Of a stretch of 64,000 nt of DNA, positions 8,835 through 19,584 are shown piece by piece. This DNA is from Candidatus Desulforudis audaxviator MP104C (lineage in GTDB: Bacteria; Bacillota; Desulfotomaculia; Desulfotomaculales; Desulforudaceae): positions 1,690,501 through 1,754,500 of the forward strand of contig NC_010424.1 of the NCBI RefSeq assembly GCF_000018425.1. Reading direction: 5' to 3'. A program made the position numbers and the translations under genes. Below the pieces are notes generated by a model that saw nothing but the letters and a program-made list of their open reading frames with translations, ran no database searches and was not told the origin of the DNA. Within the stretch, counting starts at the first letter, position 1; each line of letters starts with the position of its first letter.

Positions 8835-9701
8835 TTAATCCAGGGCTGGAATAAACCGCTGCGCCGTGTCCTTGACGCCGTAGTGACCGTCCAGCCCGGC
8901 CAGCACCCGGACCAGCGCGAACTGGCCGGGAACGGTGTCCACGTTGTCCACCGTGCAATCCAATTTGGTCTGGTATTCCTTCATATATGAAACCGGCGCC
9001 TCGCGTGTCTCCACGCCGCACACCCGGAGACCGTAACTCTGGAACCTTTGGATCATGGACATATCCAACCAGTGCGGCGTATCGGCTGCGGGATCGCTCC
9101 CGCCGCCCACGAGCACCACGGCGTGAAACGGGCGTCCGTACTCGCCGTCGATATTCACGAGCCTTTCGTTGACCAGGTACTCCACCACCGGCGACGGTCC
9201 CTCCACCAGGGCGCGGGCCATTTCATCGGCCACCAGGCCCTGCAGCCCGTCTTTCGGCACCTTCTGCCACTCACCCAGGGCCAGCAGTTGCTGCTCATGT
9301 TCAGCCAGTTCCAGGCCGCCGGGAATGGTGGTTACCGACACCACCTCGGCCCCCGCCATTTTCAGCAGGTTACGCAAGTCGGTGTCCACCGGGTAGGCGG
9401 CTGTCTGCACCAGGGCGATCCGGCGGCCTTCCAGTTGCCCGGCCACCAGACGGGGCAGGGTTTCACGCAGGAACTGCTTCTGGAGTTCCATCTCGGCTTC
9501 CACCGCGAGCACTTCGGCCCGCATGGCCTGGTTCTCCTCGCGGAGTTCGTTCAGGTGGTTCTCCAGCCGCTCGGCGATTTGCTCCTGCTGCTTTTCCAAG
9601 GTGTCCACGCTCAATATGAAACTGCCCACCAGGATACCGATCCCCAGGGCCAGGAAAACAGCCACCAGCGAGGCGATATGGTAACGCAGGTTAATGATCA
9701 T
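8835..9701 (-). CDS. SteB-like membrane coiled-coil protein (MctB/DUF3186 family)
   Basis: 288 residues. One N-terminal membrane helix (IASLVAVFLALGIGILVGSF, residues 10-29), a coiled coil rich in Glu and Gln (about 35-80), then an extracytoplasmic alpha/beta domain starting RRIALVQTAAYPVD. The family includes mycobacterial MctB (named a copper transport protein) and corynebacterial SteB, which pairs with SteA at the division septum. The steA-like gene lies 11 bases upstream, so the SteB role is the better inference. Confidence 0.8.
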   Translation of the reverse strand: MIINLRYHIASLVAVFLALGIGILVGSFILSVDTLEKQQEQIAERLENHLNELREENQAMRAEVLAVEAEMELQKQFLRETLPRLVAGQLEGRRIALVQTAAYPVDTDLRNLLKMAGAEVVSVTTIPGGLELAEHEQQLLALGEWQKVPKDGLQGLVADEMARALVEGPSPVVEYLVNERLVNIDGEYGRPFHAVVLVGGGSDPAADTPHWLDMSMIQRFQSYGLRVCGVETREAPVSYMKEYQTKLDCTVDNVDTVPGQFALVRVLAGLDGHYGVKDTAQRFIPALD

Positions 9702-9712
9702 TTAATCTTCCC

Positions 9713-10840
9713 TCAAATCCCTAATAATACCCTTAACTGGATGTACAGGAGCCGGAGCAGTTCACGAGTGGCCGGGGCCATGACCAGCACCGCCGCCAGC
9801 GGCACAGAGGCTGCCAGAACGATCATGGCGACGTGCTTCGGTCGCAAGGGGCTCCGGTAGAGCTGGGACACCCCCCGGGCGTCAATGAGCCGGGCTCCCA
9901 CCTTCAGCCGGACCAGGAAGGTACTGGCCATTCCCTTGCGCCCTTTTTCTAGGAAGTCGAAGAGATTGGAATGGGTCCCCACCGCCACGATCAGCTCGGC
10001 TCCCTTTTCGTAGGCCAACAGCATGGCGATATCTTCAGACGTTCCGGGGGCCGCGAAGACTTTGGCTTTCAGGCCCAACCGCTTCACCCGCTGCAGACCC
10101 GGGGCCCGCCCGTTCGGGTACGCGTGCACGATAATCTCTCGGGCCGCGGTCAAAGTCCGGTCATCCACGCTGTCCATATCCCCGATGACAATGTCGGGGG
10201 TCAGGCCGAATTCACGCAGGGCATCCGCGCCGCCGTCAACCCCGATCAGGACCGGGCGGACCTCCTTGATGTACGAGTGAATGGCCCGCAGGTCCTCGCG
10301 GTAGTTGTCACCCCGCACCACCACCAGGGCGTGCCGGCCTTTGATACGGGTCAGGATTTCCGGAATCTCGATCTGGTTCCCGGTCAGGAGGCCGACCTCC
10401 CGGCGCGCGTAGGTCAACGTATTCTCCACAAAGCGCTCCAGCACCTCGTCAAGCCGCTCCCTGGTAGCCTTGAGCTCCGAGTCGATGATCTCCGGCGTCA
10501 GGACCCGGCCCCGGGCCGCCATTCGGCCGTCGTAGTAGACGGTGTCATTGACGATCTCGAGCAGCGCCCCCTCCGGCACCCGGTCCAAGAAATCCGCGCC
10601 CACGGCATCCAACAGGTGGATACCGGCCTCGACAATGATCATCGGCCCGCTGTTCGGATACTCATTGCTGACCGAGGAACTGCAGTTGATCACGGCCCTC
10701 GCCCGGGAGGCGACCAGAGCTTCGGCCGCTAATTTATCAATGCCCTCGTGGTCAATAACGGCAATATCGTGGGGCTGCAAGCGTTTGACCAGGTTTTTGG
10801 TGCGGCGGTCGACGCGGGCTCGTCCCCTGATTACGGTCAT
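9713..10840 (-). CDS. steA: SteA-like septal protein with thiamin-pyrophosphokinase-like domain
   Basis: 375 residues. Matches the SteA family: N-terminal RGRARVDRRTKNLVKRL, AVINCSSSVSNEYPN, then GVDGGADALREFGLTPD followed by GDMDSVDDRTL, a thiamin-pyrophosphokinase-like fold. A C-terminal membrane helix (about 330-350) precedes a short tail. In Corynebacterium SteA and SteB form a complex that helps late cytokinesis. The ATG at 10838-10840 is the family start; the frame stays open much further upstream into spo0A but codes there for nothing recognisable. The position between spo0A and a SteB-like gene supports the call. Confidence 0.85.
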   Translation of the reverse strand: MTVIRGRARVDRRTKNLVKRLQPHDIAVIDHEGIDKLAAEALVASRARAVINCSSSVSNEYPNSGPMIIVEAGIHLLDAVGADFLDRVPEGALLEIVNDTVYYDGRMAARGRVLTPEIIDSELKATRERLDEVLERFVENTLTYARREVGLLTGNQIEIPEILTRIKGRHALVVVRGDNYREDLRAIHSYIKEVRPVLIGVDGGADALREFGLTPDIVIGDMDSVDDRTLTAAREIIVHAYPNGRAPGLQRVKRLGLKAKVFAAPGTSEDIAMLLAYEKGAELIVAVGTHSNLFDFLEKGRKGMASTFLVRLKVGARLIDARGVSQLYRSPLRPKHVAMIVLAASVPLAAVLVMAPATRELLRLLYIQLRVLLGI

Positions 10841-10921
10841 AAACCAAGACCTGCCTCTAAGCCAATCATCCCAAGTATAGTATGCCTGCCTGGACTTGGG
10901 CAAGCCGTGGCCGTTTCTCAA

Positions 10922-10951
10922 TAAAAAACCTGGCGTTGTGCCACCAGGTTT
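10922..10951 (-). terminator. Rho-independent terminator after spo0A
   Basis: In minus-strand sense, AAACCTGG and CCAGGTTTTTT form an eight-pair stem with a ten-base loop and a six-U tail, 24 bases beyond the spo0A stop. It separates spo0A from the steA gene group, which must then have its own promoter or rely on read-through. Confidence 0.8.
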
Positions 10952-10974
10952 ACAAGCAGTATTAAGCTCGGTTA

Positions 10975-11745
10975 CTAGCTGACTTTGCTCTCGATACGCA
11001 GCTTGTCGGCGATCATGGCAATGAATTCCGAATTGGTAGGTTTGCCCCGCTCCAGGTTGATGGTGTAGCCGAAGAACTTGTTCATCATTTCCACGTTGCC
11101 CCGGTCCCAGGCCAGCTCGATGGCATGACGGATGGCCCGTTCCACACGGCTCGCCGTCGTGTTGTACTTTTGGGCGATCATCGGGTAAAGCTCTTTGGTC
11201 ACCGCCCCCAAAAGGCTGATCTCTTCGATTACCATCAGAATGGCATCCCGGAGATAGTGGTAACCCTTGATATGTGCCGGCACTCCCATCTCGTGGATAA
11301 TGTTGGTGACCGCCACGTCCATGTTCTTCTCCTTTACGACGGCCACGTACGGCGTCACGCACACGCCGTTCGCCAACTGCCGGATCCGGGTGGCCAGGAC
11401 CGAAAAGTCAAACGGCTTGAGAATGAAATAGTCGGCCCCCAACTCCACCGCCCGCTGGGTTACGTTTTGCTGCCCGAAAGCAGTTAACATGATGATTTTG
11501 GGGCGGTGACCGCTGTGGCTCGTGGCCAGTTTTTCCAGAACCCCGATGCCATCGAGGTGCGGCATAATGATGTCCAGTACCACGACGTCCGGTTTTCCCT
11601 GGTCGATACGGTCAACGGCCTCCAAACCGTTATGGGCAATCCCGAGCAGTTCGAAGTCGTCCTGCTGCTGGATGAAATCTTTCAGGGTTTCGCAAAACTC
11701 GCGGTTATCATCAGCAATCAGGATTCTGATGGTCTCTTTAGGCAT
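10975..11745 (-). CDS. spo0A: Sporulation master response regulator Spo0A
   Basis: 256 residues. Receiver domain with acidic pocket Asp12/Asp13, phospho-acceptor Asp58 (VVVLDIIMP) and Lys110 (FILKPF), then a linker and the Spo0A C-terminal DNA-binding domain (about 150-256). That domain contains the conserved [19 protein letters not shown] and [12 protein letters not shown]. Phosphorylated Spo0A binds TTGTCGAA boxes and commits the cell to sporulation. It sits just downstream of spoIVB, the classical Firmicute arrangement. It is the best evidence that the organism belongs to an endospore-forming lineage. Confidence 0.97.
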   Translation of the reverse strand: MPKETIRILIADDNREFCETLKDFIQQQDDFELLGIAHNGLEAVDRIDQGKPDVVVLDIIMPHLDGIGVLEKLATSHSGHRPKIIMLTAFGQQNVTQRAVELGADYFILKPFDFSVLATRIRQLANGVCVTPYVAVVKEKNMDVAVTNIIHEMGVPAHIKGYHYLRDAILMVIEEISLLGAVTKELYPMIAQKYNTTASRVERAIRHAIELAWDRGNVEMMNKFFGYTINLERGKPTNSEFIAMIADKLRIESKVS

Positions 11746-11788
11746 ACGTACGCCCGCCTCCCACTACTTATATTTTCCAATAAATAGC

Positions 11789-11813
11789 TTTCGACGGCAG
11801 GCAAAAATATCCT
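11789..11813 (-). promoter_or_regulatory. Candidate sigma-H promoter and 0A-box upstream of spo0A
   Basis: In the mRNA sense, AGGATAT (11813-11807) is followed after 12 bases by TCGAAA (11794-11789). This resembles the sigma-H pattern AGGAWWT-N12-GAAT, as used at the spo0A Ps promoter of Bacillus. CGTCGAAA overlapping the -10 differs from the Spo0A box TGTCGAAA by one base. Both matches are imperfect, so this is a suggestion only. Confidence 0.35.
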
Positions 11814-11907
11814 GCTGGCCCAAAAACTTTTTTACTATTTACTTCCTGTCACTTAAAAAGGCCCGGAATAAAAAGTTTGGCGCAACTTGGGTCTTCATTA
11901 TGAGTCA

Positions 11908-13230
11908 TTATCCGACCTTACGCCATTGGATGGACACCTCCGTCGGTTTCTTCAACAGGCCGGACTCCCGGAGCATCCATTCGATAGGTACTCCGTAACC
12001 CCGGGAGGGATTGTTGATAAACACGTGGGTCACCGCGCCGACCAACCGGCCGTTTTGAATAATCGGACTGCCACTCATCCCCTGAATGATTCCGCCGGAA
12101 CGCTCCAGCAGCCGCTCGTCGTCGATCCTGATCACCAGGCCCTTCCCGTCACCGCCGTTTTCGGGTCGGACCTCTTCGATCATCAGGTTGAACCGTTCGA
12201 TCTGCCGGTCGTGAAGCACGGTCAGCATTACGGCCGGGCCGGGCCGTACGTGGTGCAACAGGGCCACTGGGATCGGTTCCCGGAAATACGGGTTGGAGAT
12301 GTTCCCTTCCAGGGTGCCGAAAATCCCATACGTGGTGTTCCGATCAATGGAACCGGTGAAAGAACCTTCCCCCGCAAAAGCACCCAGTTTCTCTCCCGGG
12401 CGGCCGCGCATCCCCGGGTGCACCCCGCGGATTTCGGCTTCCACGATCCGGCCGTCGGTCAATTCCAGGCGCTGTGGCGAACGGCCGTCGGTGATCACGT
12501 GCCCGAGAGCCCCGTAGGAACCCGTTTTCGGATCATGAAACGTCAGCGTGCCCACCCCGGCGGCGCTGTCGCGGACCAAAAGCCCCACCCGGTACCGGCC
12601 GGTCCGCTCACAATAGTCGGGTGTTACTCCCACCAGGAACTCGACGCCGTTACGCTTCAGGCGCACGGCCAGTCTCTCGCCGTTTCCGCCTACTTCGTTC
12701 ACCATTTCCCGGACGTCGGCCTCACACCGCACCTCCCGGCCGTTGATGGAAAGGATCACGTCCCCCTCCCGGATGCCCGCCTGGTACGCCGGGCTGTATT
12801 CCCTCTCCCCGCTCTCGAGGGGTGCTTCACCGATCACGATCACACCCCGGGAATGAAGGAGCACACCGATCGACTGACCGCCCGGCAGCACCTTCACTTC
12901 GGGCACAGCGCTTACGGTCAGGTGTCGCAGAGGGATAAATCCGAACAGTTTCAGACTCAAGCGGTACTCACCGGCCTCCCTGATCACCGGTGACCCGCCG
13001 GTTTCCAGCAGCCGGATCGCTTCCGGGCGGTCGGACTCCCACTGCAGAACCGATTTTAGAGATCCGGGCACTTGAAGGGAAGGAGCAACCGACTCCCCTA
13101 CCAGTATGTTCTGATAGACGGGTAAACCGAAAAAACTACGTGAAAAAGGAGTAAAACAACCGAAAATGAGCAAAATAGCAAAAAAAATAAAGCCGGCTTG
13201 GGAAATTCTCTTTCTGATGGACCCAGGCAC
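11908..13230 (-). CDS. spoIVB: SpoIVB serine peptidase
   Basis: 440 residues. Forespore-secreted S55 peptidase that signals to the mother cell by cleaving SpoIVFA, allowing pro-sigma-K processing. An N-terminal membrane anchor (about 10-28) is followed by a PDZ domain (about 120-205, SPAYQAGIREGDVILSING). The peptidase domain shows catalytic His244 (GALGHVITD), an Asp near 370 and Ser386 (IIQGMSGSPI). GTG start at 13228-13230 with GAGGGGG upstream. It directly precedes spo0A. Confidence 0.96.
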   Translation of the reverse strand: MPGSIRKRISQAGFIFFAILLIFGCFTPFSRSFFGLPVYQNILVGESVAPSLQVPGSLKSVLQWESDRPEAIRLLETGGSPVIREAGEYRLSLKLFGFIPLRHLTVSAVPEVKVLPGGQSIGVLLHSRGVIVIGEAPLESGEREYSPAYQAGIREGDVILSINGREVRCEADVREMVNEVGGNGERLAVRLKRNGVEFLVGVTPDYCERTGRYRVGLLVRDSAAGVGTLTFHDPKTGSYGALGHVITDGRSPQRLELTDGRIVEAEIRGVHPGMRGRPGEKLGAFAGEGSFTGSIDRNTTYGIFGTLEGNISNPYFREPIPVALLHHVRPGPAVMLTVLHDRQIERFNLMIEEVRPENGGDGKGLVIRIDDERLLERSGGIIQGMSGSPIIQNGRLVGAVTHVFINNPSRGYGVPIEWMLRESGLLKKPTEVSIQWRKVG

Positions 13231-13276
13231 TCCGATTCCCCCTCTCTTAAACTCAGAGTGCCCCGGTCAAAATGCA

Positions 13277-13285
13277 ATTATATCA
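13277..13285 (-). promoter_or_regulatory. Extended -10 promoter candidate upstream of spoIVB
   Basis: TGATATAAT in the minus-strand sense, 47 bases before the spoIVB GTG; no clear -35 at 16-18 bases. It fits an extended -10 sigma-A promoter. Sigma-F or sigma-G control would be expected for spoIVB and I could not identify such boxes. Confidence 0.35.
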
Positions 13286-13334
13286 GGAAAATGTGGTCAC
13301 CAGAGCCGAACGCCGATTACATAAGGATTGGTAA

Positions 13335-15362
<2,028 letters not shown>

Positions 15363-15442
15363 TCACCTCCAAGGTCAAGCCTTAGTGACGGGGCTAAACC
15401 TTTTAGAGACACCTGGTTGATACGCCTGCCCCGGTCGTCCAT

Positions 15443-15457
15443 CGGTTAAAGTAACCG
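15443..15457. promoter_or_regulatory. Perfect inverted repeat between amj and ligA
   Basis: CGGTTA and TAACCG are separated by AAG, a perfect 6-base dyad in the 157-base gap ahead of ligA. It could be an operator, but no regulator or promoter boxes were recognised next to it. A 15-base dyad can also arise by chance. Confidence 0.2.
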
Positions 15458-15510
15458 CTTTTCCACTCCAACGCTTTCAACTTCAGTTTCTCCCAGACTC
15501 GGATTATTGA

Positions 15511-16386
15511 CTAGACCAACAGTTGGGCGACCCAACGGATCATCAGGGCCGCCGGAATAAACAGTACCTGCGCCAGCAGAGTGCCCAAAAAGCGCGTTAC
15601 CGCCAGCCACATCACCATCAACTTCACGTCCCGCCGGCTGCGTTCGCCCCGCATGGCCTGGTCGGTGAGCCGGGCGGCGGTCGGGTCAACCACAGTGGCC
15701 ACCAGCACGGTCGCAAACCCGTTTACAATCGCCGAGAGCAGCACGGCCGTAGTGCGGTACTGGGGGAACAGCGCCCCTGCGTATAACGCCGAAAGCACCC
15801 CGATGGTGTAGATCCCGGTGACAAAAACGTTGGCCACGAGAAAACCTTTGGGAATGGGCAGCCGCTCGCGGGCGGCACCCCGGATGGCTTCCATCCCGGG
15901 CATCTGGGCCCCGGTCAGGCTGCGCCAGACCTTGCGCGGCGAGAAGAGAACCCTGGCCGCCAGGCGGGGCACCGAACCCACCTCGTCAAACACCAGGATG
16001 ACCCGGGAAAACACCTGCACGAACACCGGGATCAGGAACGCCCCCACCACCGTACCGAAGGTGGCCGCCAGAATCACCAGGCGGATGTCGTCGGCCAGGA
16101 TTCCAAGCTGTGCCTGGTAGAAGGGGGACGCCACCACCTCCTCGACCCGTTCCGGGTGGGCCGCCCCGGCCAGGCCGCGGTTGATCGCCCCCTCCACGAT
16201 CGTTGACAGAAGCGGGGCTTGAATCGTGTGCGCCGCGCTTGAAATCAAGAAAATGATATTAAAAAGCGAAATCGCGGTGGCCAGGCGCCGCGTCTGGACC
16301 CCGGACAGGCGCACCCCGTAAATCAGGGTGTTGATCAGGTGGATCGTCGCGGTCAGCACGGCCACGACAATTAAACGTGTCGCCAT
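15511..16386 (-). CDS. amj: Lipid II flippase of the Amj family
   Basis: 291 residues, strongly hydrophobic with about seven membrane helices. The N-terminus (VVAVLTATIHLINTLIYGVR) and the internal SLFNIIFLISSAAHTIQAPL match the Amj (YdaH, DUF2837) family. In Bacillus subtilis Amj moves lipid II across the membrane in parallel with MurJ and is induced by envelope stress. A murJ gene is also in this window (53016-54581), so two unrelated lipid II flippases are encoded. Unlike Bacillus, no sigma-M-like promoter was recognised. Confidence 0.85.
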   Translation of the reverse strand: MATRLIVVAVLTATIHLINTLIYGVRLSGVQTRRLATAISLFNIIFLISSAAHTIQAPLLSTIVEGAINRGLAGAAHPERVEEVVASPFYQAQLGILADDIRLVILAATFGTVVGAFLIPVFVQVFSRVILVFDEVGSVPRLAARVLFSPRKVWRSLTGAQMPGMEAIRGAARERLPIPKGFLVANVFVTGIYTIGVLSALYAGALFPQYRTTAVLLSAIVNGFATVLVATVVDPTAARLTDQAMRGERSRRDVKLMVMWLAVTRFLGTLLAQVLFIPAALMIRWVAQLLV

Positions 16387-16512
16387 CTTACCCTAGCTTT
16401 CCCCGTTCGGCGGCCCAAGAATCGGACGCCGCGCCAGCCGCCGCTCTTTCCCCGCTATCTCCGGTTAGAATTCAACTCCTGCTATTAATTTCCTTCAGCC
16501 AGACAGCGAATG

Positions 16513-16536
16513 AAAAAAGGGGCCAGGCCCCTTTTT
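16513..16536 (-). terminator. Palindromic repeat serving as pcrA terminator (copy 1)
   Basis: Core GGGGCCAGGCCCC flanked by A6 and T5. It lies 26 bases beyond the pcrA stop and reads as a stem followed by U in the minus-strand sense. One of eight near-identical copies in the window. Confidence 0.75.
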
Positions 16537-16562
16537 GATCCAGTTCCCCTTTCTAACCGGCT

Positions 16563-18701
16563 CTACCCCCGGCCCCGGAGCAGTTCCAGGGGCGCGTAGC
16601 GGACCATAAGCGTTTTGACGCCCTGATCGGGAAACGCCACCTTCACCTGGGCGTCCAGGCCGGTCCCGTCGGTCTGGACCACCATGCCTTCGCCCCACTT
16701 GCCGTGCCAGACCCGGTCGCCCGGCCGGAACTCGGCTCTTCCGGTTTCCGGCCGTTCCGCCGCCTGTTCCGCAGCGGCCCCTGCTTCCGGTTCCCCGCCC
16801 GCGAAAAGCTCGGGCGGGATCTCCCTCAGAAACCGTGATGGCACGCCGTAGTAAACATTCCCGTACAAGAGCCGACTCTCGGCAAGCGTCAGGAAAAGGC
16901 GCTCCCGGGCCCGGGTGATGCCCACGTAGCAGAGGCGCCGTTCTTCCTCCATCTCCACCGGTTCGGAGAAGGCCCGGGTGTGCGGGAACACCCCTTCCTC
17001 CATCCCGGTCAGAAAGACCACCGGGAATTCCAGGCCCTTCGCGCTGTGCAGGGTCATCAGCGTCACCTGGCTGGATTCCCCGTCGAAACGGTCCAGGTCG
17101 GTGTACAACGCCAGGTCGTTTAAAAACTCGGCCAGGGTCCCGCCCCGCTGGAGGTCGAACTCCCGGGTCACTGACAAGAACTCGCTCAGGTTTTCCATCC
17201 GGGTGCGCGCCTCCACCGTGCGCTCGGCCTCCAGCGCCGTCAGGTACCCGCTCTCCTCCAGCACCTGCTCGGTCAGGCCGGTCACCCCGCCCTCCCGCTC
17301 CCGCCAGCGTGCCAACTGTTCGCCCAGTGCGCCCATCGCCTCCCGCACCCCGGCGCTCAAGCCCCTTATCCGGTCGGCCTCCCGCAGGGCGTCCGCGCAC
17401 GCCACCGAGCTCTCCCGGACGTAGGCGAAAAACTTGACCAGCGAAGCCTTCCCCACCCCCCGCCGGGGCACGTTGATGATCCGGGTCAGCGCCACGTCGT
17501 CGTCCGGGTTGACGATGAGCTTCAGGTAGGCCAAGAGGTCCTTAATTTCCTTGCGGTCGTAAAACTTCACGCCCCCGATGATCGTGTACGGCACCCCGTG
17601 GCGCAGGAGTTCGTCCTCCAGCACCCGGGACTGGGCGTGGGTGCGGTAGAACACCGCGAAATCACGGTAACTGCGGCCTTGAGCTCGCAGGCGCCGGATC
17701 TCTCGGGCCACGAACCGGGCTTCCGCCCTCTCGTCCCGGGCCTGGTGCAGCACCGGCGCCTCCCCCGCGCCGCGCGCCGTCCAGAGTTCTTTCTCCTTGC
17801 GGTGCCGGTTGAACCGGATCACGTGGTTGGCCGCCTCCAGGATGCGGCCCGTGGAACGATAGTTCTGCTCCAGCTTCACCACCCGGGCGTCGGGATAGTC
17901 GCGCTCGAAATTCAGGATGTTCCGGAGGTCGGCCCCCCGCCAGCCGTAAATGCACTGGTCCGGGTCGCCGACCACCGTCAGGTTCCGGTGCGTCTGGGCC
18001 AGAAGGTTCACCAGGACGTACTGGGCATGGTTGGTGTCCTGGTACTCGTCCACCAGGAGGTGCAAGAAACGCCTCCGGTACTGTTCCAGGACGGGTGGGA
18101 ACTCGCGGAAAAGCCGCACCGCCAGGAACAGGAGATCGTCAAAGTCCAGCGCGTTGTTCCGCTCCAGGCGCGCCTGGTAGGCGGCGTACACCCGCGCCGT
18201 CAGTTCCTGGTGCTGGTCGTAGGCGGCCCCGGCGAACTCCGCCGGGCCGACCAGCGCGTTTTTCTGCCATGAGATGGCGGCGCTGAACATGGCCGGCGGG
18301 TGCTGGCGGGGTTCCAGATTCAATTCCTTCAGGCAATCCTTAATGACCGTCTGTTGGTCGGCCTCGTCGTAGATTACGAAGTTCTTGCTGTAGCCGAGCT
18401 TTTCGATTTCCCGGCGCAGGATGCGCAGGCAGGCAGCGTGAAAGGTCATCACCCACAGGTCGTCCACCGCGTGGGGCACCAGGCTCGCCACCCGCTCCTT
18501 CATCTCCCGGGCAGCCCGGTTGGTGAACGTGATGGCCAGGATGCGGTGGGGCTCGACCCGGTGGACCCGCACCAGGTAAGCGATCCGGCTGGTCAATACC
18601 CGAGTCTTGCCGCTGCCGGCCCCCGCCAGAACCAGAAGCGGCCCCCCCGGATGACACACGGCCTCGGCCTGGGCCGGGTTGAGTTCAGTCAGAAAATCCA
18701 A
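16563..18701 (-). CDS. pcrA: ATP-dependent DNA helicase PcrA/UvrD
   Basis: About 712 residues. Superfamily 1A 3'-5' helicase for repair and plasmid or rolling-circle replication. Motifs in order: ELNPAQAEAV (Q motif), LAGAGSGKTR (Walker A), LLVDEYQDTN (II), VVGDPDQCIYGWRGAD (III), EQNYRST (IV), LMTLHSAKGLEFPVVFL (V) and CYVGITRARERL (VI). A C-terminal Tudor-like segment (GDRVWHGKWGEGMVV) follows. I chose TTG 18699-18701 because GGAGGCAGGGGAA precedes it. An upstream TTG (18719) would use an SD that probably lies at or before the transcription start. Confidence 0.95.
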   Translation of the reverse strand: MDFLTELNPAQAEAVCHPGGPLLVLAGAGSGKTRVLTSRIAYLVRVHRVEPHRILAITFTNRAAREMKERVASLVPHAVDDLWVMTFHAACLRILRREIEKLGYSKNFVIYDEADQQTVIKDCLKELNLEPRQHPPAMFSAAISWQKNALVGPAEFAGAAYDQHQELTARVYAAYQARLERNNALDFDDLLFLAVRLFREFPPVLEQYRRRFLHLLVDEYQDTNHAQYVLVNLLAQTHRNLTVVGDPDQCIYGWRGADLRNILNFERDYPDARVVKLEQNYRSTGRILEAANHVIRFNRHRKEKELWTARGAGEAPVLHQARDERAEARFVAREIRRLRAQGRSYRDFAVFYRTHAQSRVLEDELLRHGVPYTIIGGVKFYDRKEIKDLLAYLKLIVNPDDDVALTRIINVPRRGVGKASLVKFFAYVRESSVACADALREADRIRGLSAGVREAMGALGEQLARWREREGGVTGLTEQVLEESGYLTALEAERTVEARTRMENLSEFLSVTREFDLQRGGTLAEFLNDLALYTDLDRFDGESSQVTLMTLHSAKGLEFPVVFLTGMEEGVFPHTRAFSEPVEMEEERRLCYVGITRARERLFLTLAESRLLYGNVYYGVPSRFLREIPPELFAGGEPEAGAAAEQAAERPETGRAEFRPGDRVWHGKWGEGMVVQTDGTGLDAQVKVAFPDQGVKTLMVRYAPLELLRGRG

Positions 18702-18734
18702 TTCCCCTGCCTCCAGCAAAATGAATCTCTCCCA

Positions 18735-18743
18735 TTATATCAC
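18735..18743 (-). promoter_or_regulatory. Extended -10 promoter for pcrA
   Basis: TGATATAAT in the minus-strand sense, with transcription expected to begin near 18728. There is no recognisable -35 hexamer, consistent with an extended -10 promoter. The short leader favours the 18701 start for pcrA. Confidence 0.5.
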
Positions 18744-18930
18744 CGGCGGGACTGCAAGACACAGGATTCCACGGCCCGGAATAGGTGATCCACCGCTCTG
18801 GCGGTCTTCGTGATCGCCCTACCGGCGCTCCCTTGCGGTCCCGCATCCTGGTGGTGATCCGGTGGCTGGGCTCGCGGTCCAGGCGCGACTAACATCGCGA
18901 TGGGAGCCATGGTGCAAAAATCATGGGCCC
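18744..18930. other. Intergenic region without recognised gene
   Basis: Between the divergent pcrA and thioredoxin-like genes. A 74-codon minus-strand frame (18740-18964) is open, but it has no SD, runs through both promoters, and its translation matches nothing known to me. I see no RNA gene here. Confidence 0.5.
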
Positions 18931-18972
18931 TTGACGGCTGGCCAAGGACATCATAGTATACCAATATATGAT
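18931..18972 (+). promoter_or_regulatory. Sigma-A promoter with overlapping dyad, thioredoxin-like gene
   Basis: TTGACG (18931-18936), 17-base spacer, TAGTAT (18954-18959). An imperfect dyad ATCATAGTAT...ATATATGAT spans 18950-18972 and covers the -10 and the start point. That placement is typical of a repressor operator; ArsR-family regulators often control thioredoxin-like genes of this type. The regulator is not in the window. Confidence 0.55.
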
Positions 18973-18997
18973 AAACAGCTGATAAGGGGGTAGGGCC

Positions 18998-19522
18998 GTG
19001 TTCTTCAAGAAGAAGGATGAACCCGGGAAGGCTGAAGCCACCCAGGTCAACATCGGGGGAGTCCGGGTGGGAATCATCGGCATAGACGACGCCCTAGAGG
19101 CTGTGAAAAAACTGGATCTGAAAACGGACCGGGAGATCGGAAACGCATTGGTGGAGTTGCTGCGTCCGAATAACTACATTCCCGAGGCAGCCCTGGACGA
19201 GTACCGGGCCGATCTGGCACGCTATTACCGGATCCGGATGGGGTTGCCCGTGGAAAAACGAGCCCCGGTGCCCGGCCTCCTGGAGATCAAGGTTCTCGGA
19301 CCGGGCTGCAGCCGCTGCAAGCAGGTGTTCGAGCTGGTGCGCGACGTGGTGGCGGAAGAAGGCATCGCGGCCGATCTGGAATACGTGGACGACATCGCCG
19401 AGTTCGCCAACTACGGGGTACTGATCACTCCGGCGCTCCTGATCAACGGAGAGGTCAAGCTGGCCGGGAAGGCCCCGACCAGAAACCAACTGGTTGCGTG
19501 GCTGAAGGAAGCGAATTCATAA
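18998..19522 (+). CDS. Thioredoxin-like CxxC protein (small redox-disulfide type)
   Basis: 174 residues, no signal peptide. The C-terminal half (from about 95) is a thioredoxin/glutaredoxin-like domain with the active pair CSRC (Cys104, Cys107) in LGPGCSRCKQVFELV. It ends ITPALLINGEVKLAGKAPTRNQL, with the cis-proline segment ITPAL; this matches the family called small redox-active disulfide protein 2. The N-terminal 90 residues include a segment I do not recognise. GTG start with GGGGG upstream. Monocistronic, divergent from pcrA. Partner unknown. Confidence 0.8.
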   Translation: MFFKKKDEPGKAEATQVNIGGVRVGIIGIDDALEAVKKLDLKTDREIGNALVELLRPNNYIPEAALDEYRADLARYYRIRMGLPVEKRAPVPGLLEIKVLGPGCSRCKQVFELVRDVVAEEGIAADLEYVDDIAEFANYGVLITPALLINGEVKLAGKAPTRNQLVAWLKEANS

Positions 19523-19584
19523 GGGAAACACACGGTTCCGGAAGCGCCGGGCGAGGGGGCACGCCCGCCTCCCCCCACCGTTTT

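Noticed and set aside
8835-9701. Copper transport function for the MctB-family protein
   Set aside because: The family name comes from a mycobacterial homologue; neighbours (steA, spo0A) fit the SteB role and no copper genes are near.
9713-11362. steA as a 549-residue protein
   Set aside because: The upstream part overlaps spo0A in another frame and has no similarity; the SteA family start is the ATG at 10840.
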